This document shows, piece by piece, positions 36,210 through 43,090 of a DNA stretch of 64,000 bases. The notes beneath the pieces are model-generated. The model was not told the origin of the DNA and did not search any database. It was given only the letters and a program-made list of their open reading frames with translations. Position numbers and translations under genes: made by a program. The stretch comes from Dyadobacter bucti (GTDB taxonomy: Bacteria > Bacteroidota > Bacteroidia > Cytophagales > Spirosomataceae), in contig NZ_SWFP01000003.1 in NCBI RefSeq assembly GCF_005869225.1, forward strand, positions 186,001-250,000, given 5' to 3'. How positions within the stretch are numbered: the first letter of the stretch is position 1; the number at the start of each line of letters is the position of its first letter.

Positions 36210-37511
36210 ATGCGATCTTTTTCAACCCGAATTGTATTGTTGGGCGGCGGTTATGTCACGGTCTGGGCATATCGGTCGCTGGCGAGGAACCTGCGCAGGC
36301 AATTAGCGGACGGCAGCGTCACGATCACGGTTATTTGTCCGAATAAACATCACTTTTATCACGGCTGGACGGCCGAATCGCTGACCGGAATTATTAAGGA
36401 ACAGAATCGGATGAGCCCTTTATCCGAAATTCTGCCCAGGGCTGTGCTGATTACGGGCGTAGCCGAGGCGGTAAATGAAACATCACAGGAAGTATCTTTG
36501 GTGAGAAAAAACGGGAAAAGAATGTCTGTTCCGTACGATCACCTGCTTGTAGGGGTGGGCTCTTTTGATAAGGCAACAATCCCTGGTTTAAAGGTCAAAG
36601 GTTTTCAGGTAAAAGAGCCTAATGCATTCAAACGTACGAGAAAGGCGTTGGTGAAAACCATCGGCCAGGCTGCCGGGGCAAATAAGGACGAGGCCAGCCG
36701 GATGCTCACATTTACCATCGCCGGAGGAGGATTAACCGGCGTAGAATTGGCGGCTAACATTGCGGAATGGGTTAGCCTGGCTAAAAAGCAATATGCTTCA
36801 CTGGATGATATTGAACCAAAAATTTATCTAGTTAATAAAGGAAATCGAATCCTGACTGCGCTGGAACCGGGATTGGAAAAGCTGGTCGACTATGCTCAAA
36901 AAACACTCGAAAGGTATAATATTGAGATAGTTAATAATAAATACCTGGTGGAAGTAACCAGCTGCGGAGCTCACCTGAGCGACGGCAGTTTTCTCGAAAG
37001 TGTCATGGTGATTTCGACCGTCGGGCAGGACAGGAAGATTTTGCCGGGAACAGAAGAGTGGGATCGCGACGCTGAGTTGAGAATATATACCAATGATTAC
37101 CTGCAAATCAGCTTTACCTCCAATATTTGGGGAGGTGGCGACGCTTGTCGTGTTCGGCATTTTCACTCCGGAAAACCTTGCCCGGCCAATGCATTATGGG
37201 CTATTAAACACGGTTACCATGCCGGATTGAATATAGCGCGGGCTATAAATGGTAGAAAACTGAAACCCTTTACCTACAAAGGCCTGGGGCAGACGGCGAG
37301 TCTGGGCCTGGGAAAAGGTATCACCGAATTGTACGGATTTCAATTTACGGGAGTATTGGGTTGGACAATGAGATGGTTTTTCTTCCAGTATTTTATGCCT
37401 TATCCGATCACAATGTTTCGCAATGTAGGCGATTGGTTACAGCTGCTGGTTTCCGGGAAACGGAAGGGAATTGCCGAACCAGATCAGACTTTGGAAGGTG
37501 CCACGCCGTAA
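36210..37511 (+). CDS. NDH-2-like FAD/NAD(P) oxidoreductase
   Basis: The 433-residue flavoprotein has an N-terminal FAD motif (IVLLGGGYVTVWAYRSL) and a second dinucleotide fold (TFTIAGGGLTGVELAANIAEW). It shows the NDH-2 order, with ISTVGQDR, WGGGDACRV and CPANALWAIKHGYHAGLNI. The C-terminus (LGWTMRWFFFQYFMPYP) is amphipathic and could attach it to the membrane, as in type II NADH dehydrogenases. It follows the acyl-ACP-reductase-like gene by 25 bp and is probably co-transcribed. The ATG at 36210 is used because the upstream extension is the shadow of the preceding gene. Its 3' end overlaps the convergent AraC gene by 28 bp. Confidence 0.85.
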   Translation: MRSFSTRIVLLGGGYVTVWAYRSLARNLRRQLADGSVTITVICPNKHHFYHGWTAESLTGIIKEQNRMSPLSEILPRAVLITGVAEAVNETSQEVSLVRKNGKRMSVPYDHLLVGVGSFDKATIPGLKVKGFQVKEPNAFKRTRKALVKTIGQAAGANKDEASRMLTFTIAGGGLTGVELAANIAEWVSLAKKQYASLDDIEPKIYLVNKGNRILTALEPGLEKLVDYAQKTLERYNIEIVNNKYLVEVTSCGAHLSDGSFLESVMVISTVGQDRKILPGTEEWDRDAELRIYTNDYLQISFTSNIWGGGDACRVRHFHSGKPCPANALWAIKHGYHAGLNIARAINGRKLKPFTYKGLGQTASLGLGKGITELYGFQFTGVLGWTMRWFFFQYFMPYPITMFRNVGDWLQLLVSGKRKGIAEPDQTLEGATP

Positions 37512-38290
37512 GCTTTTTTAAAAGCAAATGAAAAATGGGACAGGTCTTCAAAACCAATTTCCAGGTACACATCGGAAGGCGCTTTCCCTTTTTCCTTGAT
37601 CAGATAATAGGCTTCTTCCAGTCGTCTTTTTAATAACCAGCGGCTGGGCGAAATATGAAATATCTTTTCAAAATCCCTTTTAAACGTCGCCAGGCTTCTT
37701 CCGGTGAGATATGCAAACCTTTTCATCTGCACATTGAAGTGGAAATTCTGGTTCATGAAACCTTCCAGGTCGATCTTACCGGGCTCGCTGAAATCGAAGA
37801 GGATATCTTTCAGTTCGGGCCGGCTTTGTAACAAAACCAGAACCGCCTCCCGCAGTTTGAGCGACATAAGCTGCTCATTTTTTGGTAACTGAAATTCCTG
37901 GTATGGCATCAGCGAATCCATGTAGGTTTTCAGCAGTTTGGTAGGTTGTAATTCCACTATACTATCAGCTGTATGGCCCGGTTCAGCTTTGTAACCATAT
38001 TCCAGGCTGATACTCCGCAATATTTCCTGATTCAGAAAAATAGAAATGGACTTGAATTCCCTGCCTTCAGGAGGAAATTTGCTGAATTTGATGAGGCTGT
38101 TTTTCTTGCTGAAACGAAAATCCCCTTCGTTGAAAATGTAATCCTGATGTCCGTCATTTACAACAAGCTTACCGGCGATCTGGTAGCTCAAAACGTGTTC
38201 GGGCACAAATTGCTCGCCTTCCCTGCTTTTGGTATAGTAGCAGGAATAGACGATTTGAGGGAATTTGAGGTCTTGTTCCAGGTCTGTCAT
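37484..38290 (-). CDS. AraC family transcriptional regulator
   Basis: The 268-residue protein has an N-terminal sensor-like region with a YIFNEGDFRFSKKN pattern, and a C-terminal pair of helix-turn-helix motifs: FAYLTGRSLATFKRDFEKIFHISP and PSDVYLEIGFEDLSHFSFAFKKAYGVAPS. The second half matches the AraC/XylS DNA-binding domain well. Its target is unknown. The start ATG at 38290 lies only 28 bp past a strong hairpin with a T-tract, so it must use a very near promoter or be attenuated. Its stop overlaps the flavoprotein gene on the other strand. Confidence 0.9.
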   Translation of the reverse strand: MTDLEQDLKFPQIVYSCYYTKSREGEQFVPEHVLSYQIAGKLVVNDGHQDYIFNEGDFRFSKKNSLIKFSKFPPEGREFKSISIFLNQEILRSISLEYGYKAEPGHTADSIVELQPTKLLKTYMDSLMPYQEFQLPKNEQLMSLKLREAVLVLLQSRPELKDILFDFSEPGKIDLEGFMNQNFHFNVQMKRFAYLTGRSLATFKRDFEKIFHISPSRWLLKRRLEEAYYLIKEKGKAPSDVYLEIGFEDLSHFSFAFKKAYGVAPSKV

Positions 38291-38310
38291 GTGTTTGTCA
38301 AATGATAAAA

Positions 38311-38343
38311 ATAAAAAATTGCCGCACAAAAATGTACGGCAAT
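38311..38343 (-). terminator. Intrinsic terminator between SDR and AraC genes
   Basis: A 7-bp stem, ATTGCCG (38318-38324) with CGGCAAT (38337-38343), and an inner ACA/TGT pair are followed on the minus strand by TTTTTTATTTTTAT. It lies just after the SDR stop and just before the AraC start. Confidence 0.75.
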
Positions 38344-38350
38344 CGGGCGA

Positions 38351-39238
38351 TCAGAGTCCTTTCATCTTTTTGTAGGCAACACCTATTTCCGTTTCGAAGA
38401 AGTTTTCGGCTTTATCGTGATCGGTGGACAAACTTACCGGCATCCATTTCTCAAATTCGGCTTGCCTCGCCTCATCTGCCTGCTGCAAAATCCCCACGGC
38501 GTCGCTGCCTAATACAAGGTGCAGGGGCGGCTCGGGATGCTCAGCAAGGTCGAGTATCACTTTTGCAGCCTTTTCGGGATCACCCGAGGGAACAAAATTT
38601 CCTCCGTCCAGAAATGCCGCAATCGCATCGACCGTCGTTTCATAGCCTTCGACTTTCGGAGCAAAACTCATCGAAGATCCCGCCCAATCCGTACGAAATC
38701 CGCCGGGTTCAACCGAAGTTACTCTGATGCCGAGCGCGGCAACTTCCTTCGAAAGTGCCTCGCTGAATCCGCTAAGGCCAAATTTCGCAGCCTGGTACAT
38801 GGTCAGCCCGGCGTTGCCCACACGTCCGCCTATTGAGCTGATCTGCAAAATTCGTCCCGAACGTTGCTTGCGCATATAGGGCAAAACCGCGCGGGTAACT
38901 TCAATGGGTGCATACAAATTCGTGTCGAGCTGACTTTTTACCTGCTCGTCCGTGAAAGCTTCCGCAGCACCCGTGATACCGAAACCGGCATTATTGACCA
39001 GCACATCGATTTTACCAAAATACTTTACAGCCTGTTCAACAGCTGCGTAAATCTGCGTTTTGTCAGTCACGTCCAGCTCGATCGGCAGGATCTGATCCGG
39101 AAAGTTTTCTGTGAATTCCTTGAGTTGTTTTGGATTGCGGGCTGTCGCCGCTACTTTATCGCCATTTTTCAGAACTGCTTCTGTCAGGCTTTTTCCCAAA
39201 CCGCGGGAGCTTCCTGTAATAAACCAAACCTTTGTCAT
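38351..39238 (-). CDS. SDR family oxidoreductase
   Basis: This 295-residue classical short-chain dehydrogenase has the cofactor motif ITGSSRGLGKSL, NNAGFGITGA, and the catalytic SSIGG...YQAAK (Tyr and Lys of the YxxxK motif) with ISSIGGRVGNAG. It resembles the group often called oxidoreductase/retinol dehydrogenase-like, which includes a C-terminal extension of about 50 residues. The substrate is unknown. It is separated from the AraC gene by a terminator. Confidence 0.9.
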   Translation of the reverse strand: MTKVWFITGSSRGLGKSLTEAVLKNGDKVAATARNPKQLKEFTENFPDQILPIELDVTDKTQIYAAVEQAVKYFGKIDVLVNNAGFGITGAAEAFTDEQVKSQLDTNLYAPIEVTRAVLPYMRKQRSGRILQISSIGGRVGNAGLTMYQAAKFGLSGFSEALSKEVAALGIRVTSVEPGGFRTDWAGSSMSFAPKVEGYETTVDAIAAFLDGGNFVPSGDPEKAAKVILDLAEHPEPPLHLVLGSDAVGILQQADEARQAEFEKWMPVSLSTDHDKAENFFETEIGVAYKKMKGL

Positions 39239-39291
39239 TGTCTTTTCTGATTTTATTTTTGACAAAGGTCAGCTGAATTCGTGGCGTCAGC

Positions 39292-39330
39292 TTTGTTGAA
39301 AAGCTCAAAGTTCGTTTGTTGAAAAGCTCA
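39292..39330. repeat. Short tandem duplication at the end of the SRPBCC gene
   Basis: The 16-bp sequence TTTGTTGAAAAGCTCA occurs at 39292-39307 and again at 39315-39330 (period 23 bp). The first copy contains the stop codon of the SRPBCC gene; the second codes for its last residues. Confidence 0.8.
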
Positions 39331-39820
39331 GAACTCCTTTTTCAATAAATTCGTCCAGCCGCTCGTAAGAATCGACCACGCCACGCTCCATTCCTGAAGC
39401 CACCATACCGTCCCGGTCAGCAACCGACTGAAAAACAGACTGTACCGTCAGTTTGGTGCGTCCGCCGGGCAATTCTTCCAATCTTGTGGTTTCCAAAACT
39501 ACGTGGCCTTTTTCGGGCAAACCCTCGAATTCAAAAGTCTGAATGATTCTCTCCGGGGCCGTAAATTCGTGGCAAACGCCGTGAAACCCAAATTCCATTC
39601 CATTCGGAAGTCCGTTGATGAAACGATAGGAGCCGCCCTCTCTGGGTTCGAATTTTTCGTACCGTAGCGTCATTTCGCGTGGGCCGACCCACTGAACCAG
39701 AATTTCTTCGGTGCTGAATGCTTTGAACACCAGTTCTCTCGGCGCGTCGAATTCCCTGATCACGAACAATTCCTGTTTGCCGGGCTCGACAATGATTTGT
39801 GTTTTGTTGTTACTTGCCAT
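39305..39820 (-). CDS. SRPBCC (AHSA1-like) domain protein
   Basis: The 171-residue protein has the START-like AHSA1 fold: [29 protein letters not shown], then GGSYRF, and the C-terminal helix [19 protein letters not shown]. These small proteins bind hydrophobic ligands in a helix-grip pocket. It overlaps the ArsR gene upstream by 11 bp, the common HTH-SRPBCC operon form. Its last residues and stop codon lie in a 23-bp tandem duplication, so the C-terminus is a recent change. Confidence 0.9.
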   Translation of the reverse strand: MASNNKTQIIVEPGKQELFVIREFDAPRELVFKAFSTEEILVQWVGPREMTLRYEKFEPREGGSYRFINGLPNGMEFGFHGVCHEFTAPERIIQTFEFEGLPEKGHVVLETTRLEELPGGRTKLTVQSVFQSVADRDGMVASGMERGVVDSYERLDEFIEKGVLSFSTNEL

Positions 39821-40136
39821 CGTTATCTGTTTTTAAATTGTTAAGGATACTATCCAATCTTTCAAACTTGTCTTCCCACATTTTCCGGAAAGGCTCAACC
39901 CAGTCAGCTACCTCAGCCAGTTTTTTCGGCTGGACCGTGTAGTAGCGTTCGCGACCCTGCGGATTGAGGGCCAGAATCCCGCATTCCGTCAGGATCTGGA
40001 TATGTTTTGAAATCGCCTGCCGGCTTACATCAAAAGACTCTGTGACCGCATTGGGCGTCATCGGTTTTTTGGCAATCAGCGCAATAATATCCCGCCGCGT
40101 GGGATCCGCAATAGCCTGAAATACATCCCTTCTCAT
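39810..40136 (-). CDS. ArsR-type winged-helix repressor
   Basis: The 108-residue protein has the ArsR fold: [49 protein letters not shown], with the recognition helix SRQAISKHI, and a wing at GRERYYTV. It has no cysteine pair of the metal sensors, so it is probably not a metal regulator. It belongs to the group that controls SRPBCC genes. The two long palindromes just upstream (40153-40198) are its likely operator, so it should repress its own operon. Confidence 0.93.
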   Translation of the reverse strand: MRRDVFQAIADPTRRDIIALIAKKPMTPNAVTESFDVSRQAISKHIQILTECGILALNPQGRERYYTVQPKKLAEVADWVEPFRKMWEDKFERLDSILNNLKTDNDGK

Positions 40137-40152
40137 AATATCAATTTTAAAT

Positions 40153-40198
40153 GCGCAATCGATTGATTGCAAATCTATGCGCAATCGATCGATTGCGC
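40153..40198. promoter_or_regulatory. Twin palindromic operator of the ArsR/SRPBCC operon
   Basis: GCGCAATCGATCGATTGCGC (40179-40198) is a perfect 20-bp palindrome. An imperfect copy occupies 40153-40170. Their centres are 26 bp apart, about 2.5 helical turns, and the nearer one lies 16 bp before the ArsR ATG. The position fits autoregulation by the ArsR protein. Confidence 0.85.
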
Positions 40199-40273
40199 AA
40201 GTGTTTTGGCGAAATTTTTTGGGGATTTTTGTCTTGGAGATTGGAGAGGTGTTTTTTGGAGACTTCGAGAATC

Positions 40274-40300
40274 AAAAAAGGTGCCAGAATGTGACACCTT
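40274..40300 (-). terminator. Intrinsic terminator of the VapC-like gene
   Basis: AAGGTGCCA (40278-40286) pairs with TGACACCTT (40292-40300, one mismatch). On the minus strand the stem ends in a run of six T. It lies 30 bp past the stop at 40330. Confidence 0.8.
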
Positions 40301-40329
40301 GGAGACGGCATATATTTGATTGCTTTTGG

Positions 40330-40722
40330 TTAATTTGCCAATAAATCGAGGCGTACTATCCTTTCAAAATGTTTCCTATTAAGTGTGTCAAAAGCCATGT
40401 CGTTTGCAACGGCTGTTGCTGCAATAAATAAATCAGCTTTATCAATTAGGCAGCGCTTCTTTTTAAGATCCTGTTGAATGTCGCTAGCGTAGTGAGCGGC
40501 CAGGCTGTCAAAGGGAATAACCATCATTTCGAAGAGGAGGTCTGTCCAAAACGCTCTCTGATCAGATGTTGCACCTGCGTAAATTTCAAACTCTGTGCTA
40601 CTCGAAATTGCCACTTGTTCGAACTCGTAGGTGATCTGAACTAGTCTGGATTTGGATTTATCTTTTTTTCGGAAATAATCAATCAAAATACTCGTGTCGA
40701 GCATCAGGATTTTGTTCGCCAT
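40330..40722 (-). CDS. PIN-domain toxin (VapC-like)
   Basis: The 130-residue protein has the PIN-domain acidic residues in MLDTSILIDYF, EFEIYAG and DKADLFIAATAVAND, which together form a metal site for RNA cleavage. VapC toxins cut tRNA or rRNA. It overlaps the upstream antitoxin-like gene by 19 bp, in the usual order antitoxin-toxin. A strong terminator follows. The target is unknown. Confidence 0.9.
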   Translation of the reverse strand: MANKILMLDTSILIDYFRKKDKSKSRLVQITYEFEQVAISSSTEFEIYAGATSDQRAFWTDLLFEMMVIPFDSLAAHYASDIQQDLKKKRCLIDKADLFIAATAVANDMAFDTLNRKHFERIVRLDLLAN

Positions 40723-40934
40723 TGATTGATCGATTTGCGGTTGTCTTCAATGGTCTTGATCTGTTCGTCGGAAAATACCGGACCGTTCAGCAACAATTCT
40801 GTCAGCCTTGATTTTTTTGGTTCCGGTATGCTTTCTGCGGCAAGTTCTTCTTGAAGGCGCGCTTTCTGGGTTGGTGAGAGTTGTTTTACAATCATCAACA
40901 GTTCTTGAAATGGAATGTGTGTTTTTGTTTTCAT
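40704..40934 (-). CDS. Antitoxin-like partner of the PIN toxin
   Basis: The 76-residue protein has KTKTHIPFQELLMIVKQLSPTQKARLQEEL at the N-terminus, a helical region, and a C-terminal tail (SRLTELLLNGPVFSDEQIKTIEDNR). Position, size and overlap with the PIN gene mark it as the antitoxin. It has no VapB AbrB or ribbon-helix-helix signature that I can name. The second ATG (40934) was chosen. Confidence 0.8.
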   Translation of the reverse strand: MKTKTHIPFQELLMIVKQLSPTQKARLQEELAAESIPEPKKSRLTELLLNGPVFSDEQIKTIEDNRKSINQWRTKS

Positions 40935-40956
40935 ACTCAAATGTAGTGTTTATGAG

Positions 40957-41421
40957 TCAATCAGAAAAGCGCATAATCTTTCTTACTACCCTCTTAACCT
41001 GCAACTTGGTGACTCCTTCAAAATCTTCCAAAAAGGATTCAACAGATTCCTCAGTTTTTAAATGATCTATCAGGTTTTGAATGGGTATTCTCGTACCTGA
41101 AAAAACCGGAGTACCACCTAAGATCTCAGGATCGACCGTGATTGCGCTGCTTTCAGTTATTTGACTCGCCAGAAAAGCCTGCGCTTTTGCTTCAAATCTT
41201 TTTCTCGTTTCTGATCCCGGCCTCCCATATTGAGCATCTAAGTGTTCGTCAAAGGTTACGAATTCTCTATATGATTTCCGGACATTTTTAAAGAGATCTT
41301 TTGCTTCCGTATTGATCTCAGACAACGTTAACTCTTGAAATACGGCCTCGGTCAGGCTGAGGCCGATTGGCATAAGAGAAGTGTCCAAATTCTTGATTTT
41401 CTTTTTAGCCATGATTTTCAT
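40957..41421 (-). CDS. Chimeric protein: HigA-like N-part and DUF433 domain
   Basis: The 154-residue protein has two parts. The first (about 20-95) contains REFVTFDEHLDAQYGRPGS followed by RKRFEAKAQAFLASQI, which resembles the segment before the helix-turn-helix of HigA/XRE antitoxins. The second (about 98-154) is DUF433, VDPEILGGTPVFSGTRIPIQ, itself an HTH-like domain found in VapB-like antitoxins. The gene starts 8 bp after the SymE-like stop, so it is probably the antitoxin of that toxin. ATG 41421 or 41412 are both possible; the TTG at 41442 is less likely. Confidence 0.7.
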   Translation of the reverse strand: MKIMAKKKIKNLDTSLMPIGLSLTEAVFQELTLSEINTEAKDLFKNVRKSYREFVTFDEHLDAQYGRPGSETRKRFEAKAQAFLASQITESSAITVDPEILGGTPVFSGTRIPIQNLIDHLKTEESVESFLEDFEGVTKLQVKRVVRKIMRFSD

Positions 41422-41429
41422 CCGTTTAG

Positions 41430-41657
41430 TTAATCTTCCCAAATCTCCAACTGCGGACTTTTCCGTTGCTCTCCTACTTGCTCAATAATCAGCCTGTGAT
41501 CTTCGAACCGAACCATAATGTGCTCCCCATGATCAAATCCCAAATCTTTAAGCCACTCGCCACATAGCTTGATTTCTGGGACAAACTTGGTTCTCCATTG
41601 GGAAGTCCTTTGGTATTTTGGATAGATTTTTAGTTGGCGATCTTTAAACCTATGCAT
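41430..41657 (-). CDS. SymE-like toxin
   Basis: The 75-residue protein matches SymE: a beta-rich AbrB-like fold with VPEIKLCGEWLKDLGFDHGEHIMVRFEDHRLII. In Escherichia coli SymE is an SOS-induced toxin kept in check by the antisense RNA SymR. Here no antisense RNA is evident; instead a DUF433 gene follows in the same operon and a small XRE regulator is divergent. The operator-like palindromes at 41675-41712 lie just upstream of its ATG. Confidence 0.72.
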   Translation of the reverse strand: MHRFKDRQLKIYPKYQRTSQWRTKFVPEIKLCGEWLKDLGFDHGEHIMVRFEDHRLIIEQVGEQRKSPQLEIWED

Positions 41658-41674
41658 GTAGAAAGATAATTAAG

Positions 41675-41795
41675 TTTACGTAAAACTAAATTAAAATTTC
41701 GTTTTACGTAAATAGTATTTCGTTTTTTGCATATAAAGCTCACTCAACTTACTCATTATCATTAACTTAAAGTTTTCACTAAGTTTGCGTCAAAC
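41675..41795. promoter_or_regulatory. Shared operator region of the symE-like and XRE genes
   Basis: TTTACGTAAAAC (41675-41686) and its inverted copy GTTTTACGTAAA (41701-41712) contain the palindrome TTTACGTAAA. A weaker site GTTTGCGTCAAAC lies at 41783-41795, next to the XRE start. The sites sit in a 153-bp divergent gap and probably bind the XRE protein. Confidence 0.65.
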
Positions 41796-41810
41796 GAAAA
41801 CATTTAGTTA

Positions 41811-42017
41811 ATGCCTAAGCAGAAGTTTAATAGGATTAAGATAATTCTTGCGGAGAAAGATAAGTCTGCTAAGTGGCTGGCAGAGGCGATTGAAAAGGAC
41901 AAATCTACGGTATCACGTTGGTGCACAAATGATATGCAGCCTACGATTGAGACTTTTTATGAGATTGCGAAGTTGCTGGATGTGGATGTGCGAGAGTTGT
42001 TTGTGCCTTCAAAGTGA
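41811..42017 (+). CDS. Small XRE (Cro/cI) helix-turn-helix regulator
   Basis: The 68-residue protein is a single HTH_3 domain: RIKIILAEKDKSAKWLAEAIEKDKSTVSRWCTND, then MQPTIETFYEIAKLLDVDVRELF. It is divergent from the SymE-like operon and shares a palindromic gap with it. It probably represses both directions. Such lone XRE proteins are also found as antitoxins or as controllers of restriction-modification genes; no such genes are nearby. Confidence 0.85.
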   Translation: MPKQKFNRIKIILAEKDKSAKWLAEAIEKDKSTVSRWCTNDMQPTIETFYEIAKLLDVDVRELFVPSK

Positions 42018-42138
42018 ATAGCTTGGAAATACGTTATATCCTCACATAATTCTTCACCAGGCTAGAAGCACTCATAGCTTATAAATCGTAATTAATCGCG
42101 AGCAGGGAATTGATCTTGACTTTCAAAGTATCAACGAG

Positions 42139-42420
42139 TTATTCATCCATAAATTCATAGTCATCGGCAATGTCAAGAATTTCAATGGGCGGCAACTCAA
42201 GATGTTGATATACTTTGCGGATTTTTGTTTTCTGATCGGCTTCCATAAGCAGTACCTGGTCAGCCCAATTAAGATCACTTTCGGAAATTTTGCGATTGCT
42301 CTGAGGACTTAATCCAGCAGACCGAATATTGAATCGGCTGTCATTTTTGAAGATGTGCTCAGCCGTGCGGCTTCGCCTTTTGTTTCGTCCGCAAATGACG
42401 AGGAGGTTGGGACGGGTCAT
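42139..42420 (-). CDS. Short low-molecular-weight protein tyrosine phosphatase
   Basis: The 93-residue protein has the P-loop CGRNKRRS (CX5R) at its N-terminus, then TAEHIFKN, RSAGLSPQSNRKISESDLNWADQVLLMEA and IADDYEFMDE. This is the short COG4551 type of predicted phosphatase, typically about 110 residues, so the C-terminus may lack a final helix. The Asp in ADDY can serve as the general acid. It overlaps the stop of the small gene upstream by 4 bp (ATGA), so they are translationally coupled. Confidence 0.75.
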   Translation of the reverse strand: MTRPNLLVICGRNKRRSRTAEHIFKNDSRFNIRSAGLSPQSNRKISESDLNWADQVLLMEADQKTKIRKVYQHLELPPIEILDIADDYEFMDE

Positions 42421-42590
42421 TTAGTTTCAGGAACAACAACCTGTCTTGGAGGAAGTTTGGCGGTTTTTAGTTCGTTCTTTGCCTGTGCCAGCTTTTTCGG
42501 GAAAGGGTTTTTGAGGATAAATTGATCCAGCGAAGGATCGATCTGAATCTCCGGGACTTTACTGCTCCAATTATTTTGTGACGTTTTCAT
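42417..42590 (-). CDS. Small 57-residue protein upstream of the phosphatase
   Basis: The frame from ATG 42590 to TGA 42417 encodes MKTSQNNWSSKVPEIQIDPS and ends in LPPRQVVVPETK. The middle, LDQFILKNPFPKKLAQAKNELK, is strongly basic. Short proteins with a similar order follow DUF6934 genes in other Bacteroidota by my recall. Its start lies 11 bp past the DUF6934 stop and its stop overlaps the phosphatase start. No function is known. The DUF6934, small protein and phosphatase genes form a three-gene operon. Confidence 0.7.
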   Translation of the reverse strand: MKTSQNNWSSKVPEIQIDPSLDQFILKNPFPKKLAQAKNELKTAKLPPRQVVVPETK

Positions 42591-42601
42591 GTTAGTGCAA
42601 T

Positions 42602-43043
42602 TTAGTAATTTCTTTTACGAACAAGAAAGGCACTGTACTGAGTATTAACTTCAAACTTGAAAAAATCGTCTCCAACTCTGCCATAAAGTTCAAAATCCTG
42701 AACTGCCTCATTGAGATATTGGGTTATACCCATTCTGTACAATCTTGTCCGGACTTTTGTGCTGCCAACGGCGTAAACGGTTGCAGGGGTAAGCGTCAAA
42801 GAATTTGTACAGTGCTTGCACAACTGTCGCAAGAACTTTTTCGGAGTCTCCATTGTCGGAAGTTGCCTGATCGTCAAAGTCGCCGGTTAAATCGTTCTTG
42901 TCTCCAAAAGCTAAATTGTAAATTCCCGGACCTATATTTTGAAAAGCAACTATCTTGGAAATATACCCTTTCGGACCCTCGCTTGTGAATTCAAAAATTG
43001 TGGAATATGTACCAGCAGTCAGTGCGTATCTGTCAAGATTCAT
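42602..43043 (-). pseudogene. DUF6934-like gene with a one-base frameshift
   Basis: The N-terminal part (from ATG 43043, MNLDRYALTAGTYSTIFEF, ending in NNGDSEKVLATVVQ-like sequence, ALYKFFDAYP) and the C-terminal part (TVYAVGSTKVRTRLYRMGI to AFLVRKRNY) are the two halves of one DUF6934 protein of about 146 residues. They are in different frames. Skipping one base in TACCCCTGCA, at about 42784-42790, joins them as DAYPATVYAVGST. The gene is either a pseudogene, a sequencing error in the C-run, or is read through by a +1 shift. Confidence 0.8.
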
Positions 43044-43090
43044 GTATTTGATTCAATATTCAAGTGCGTGTTTATTAAAAATACAAAAAA

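Noticed and set aside
40330..43043. Prophage or integrated plasmid
   Set aside because: No integrase, structural, replication or att-like sequence is visible; only toxin-antitoxin-like genes are present.
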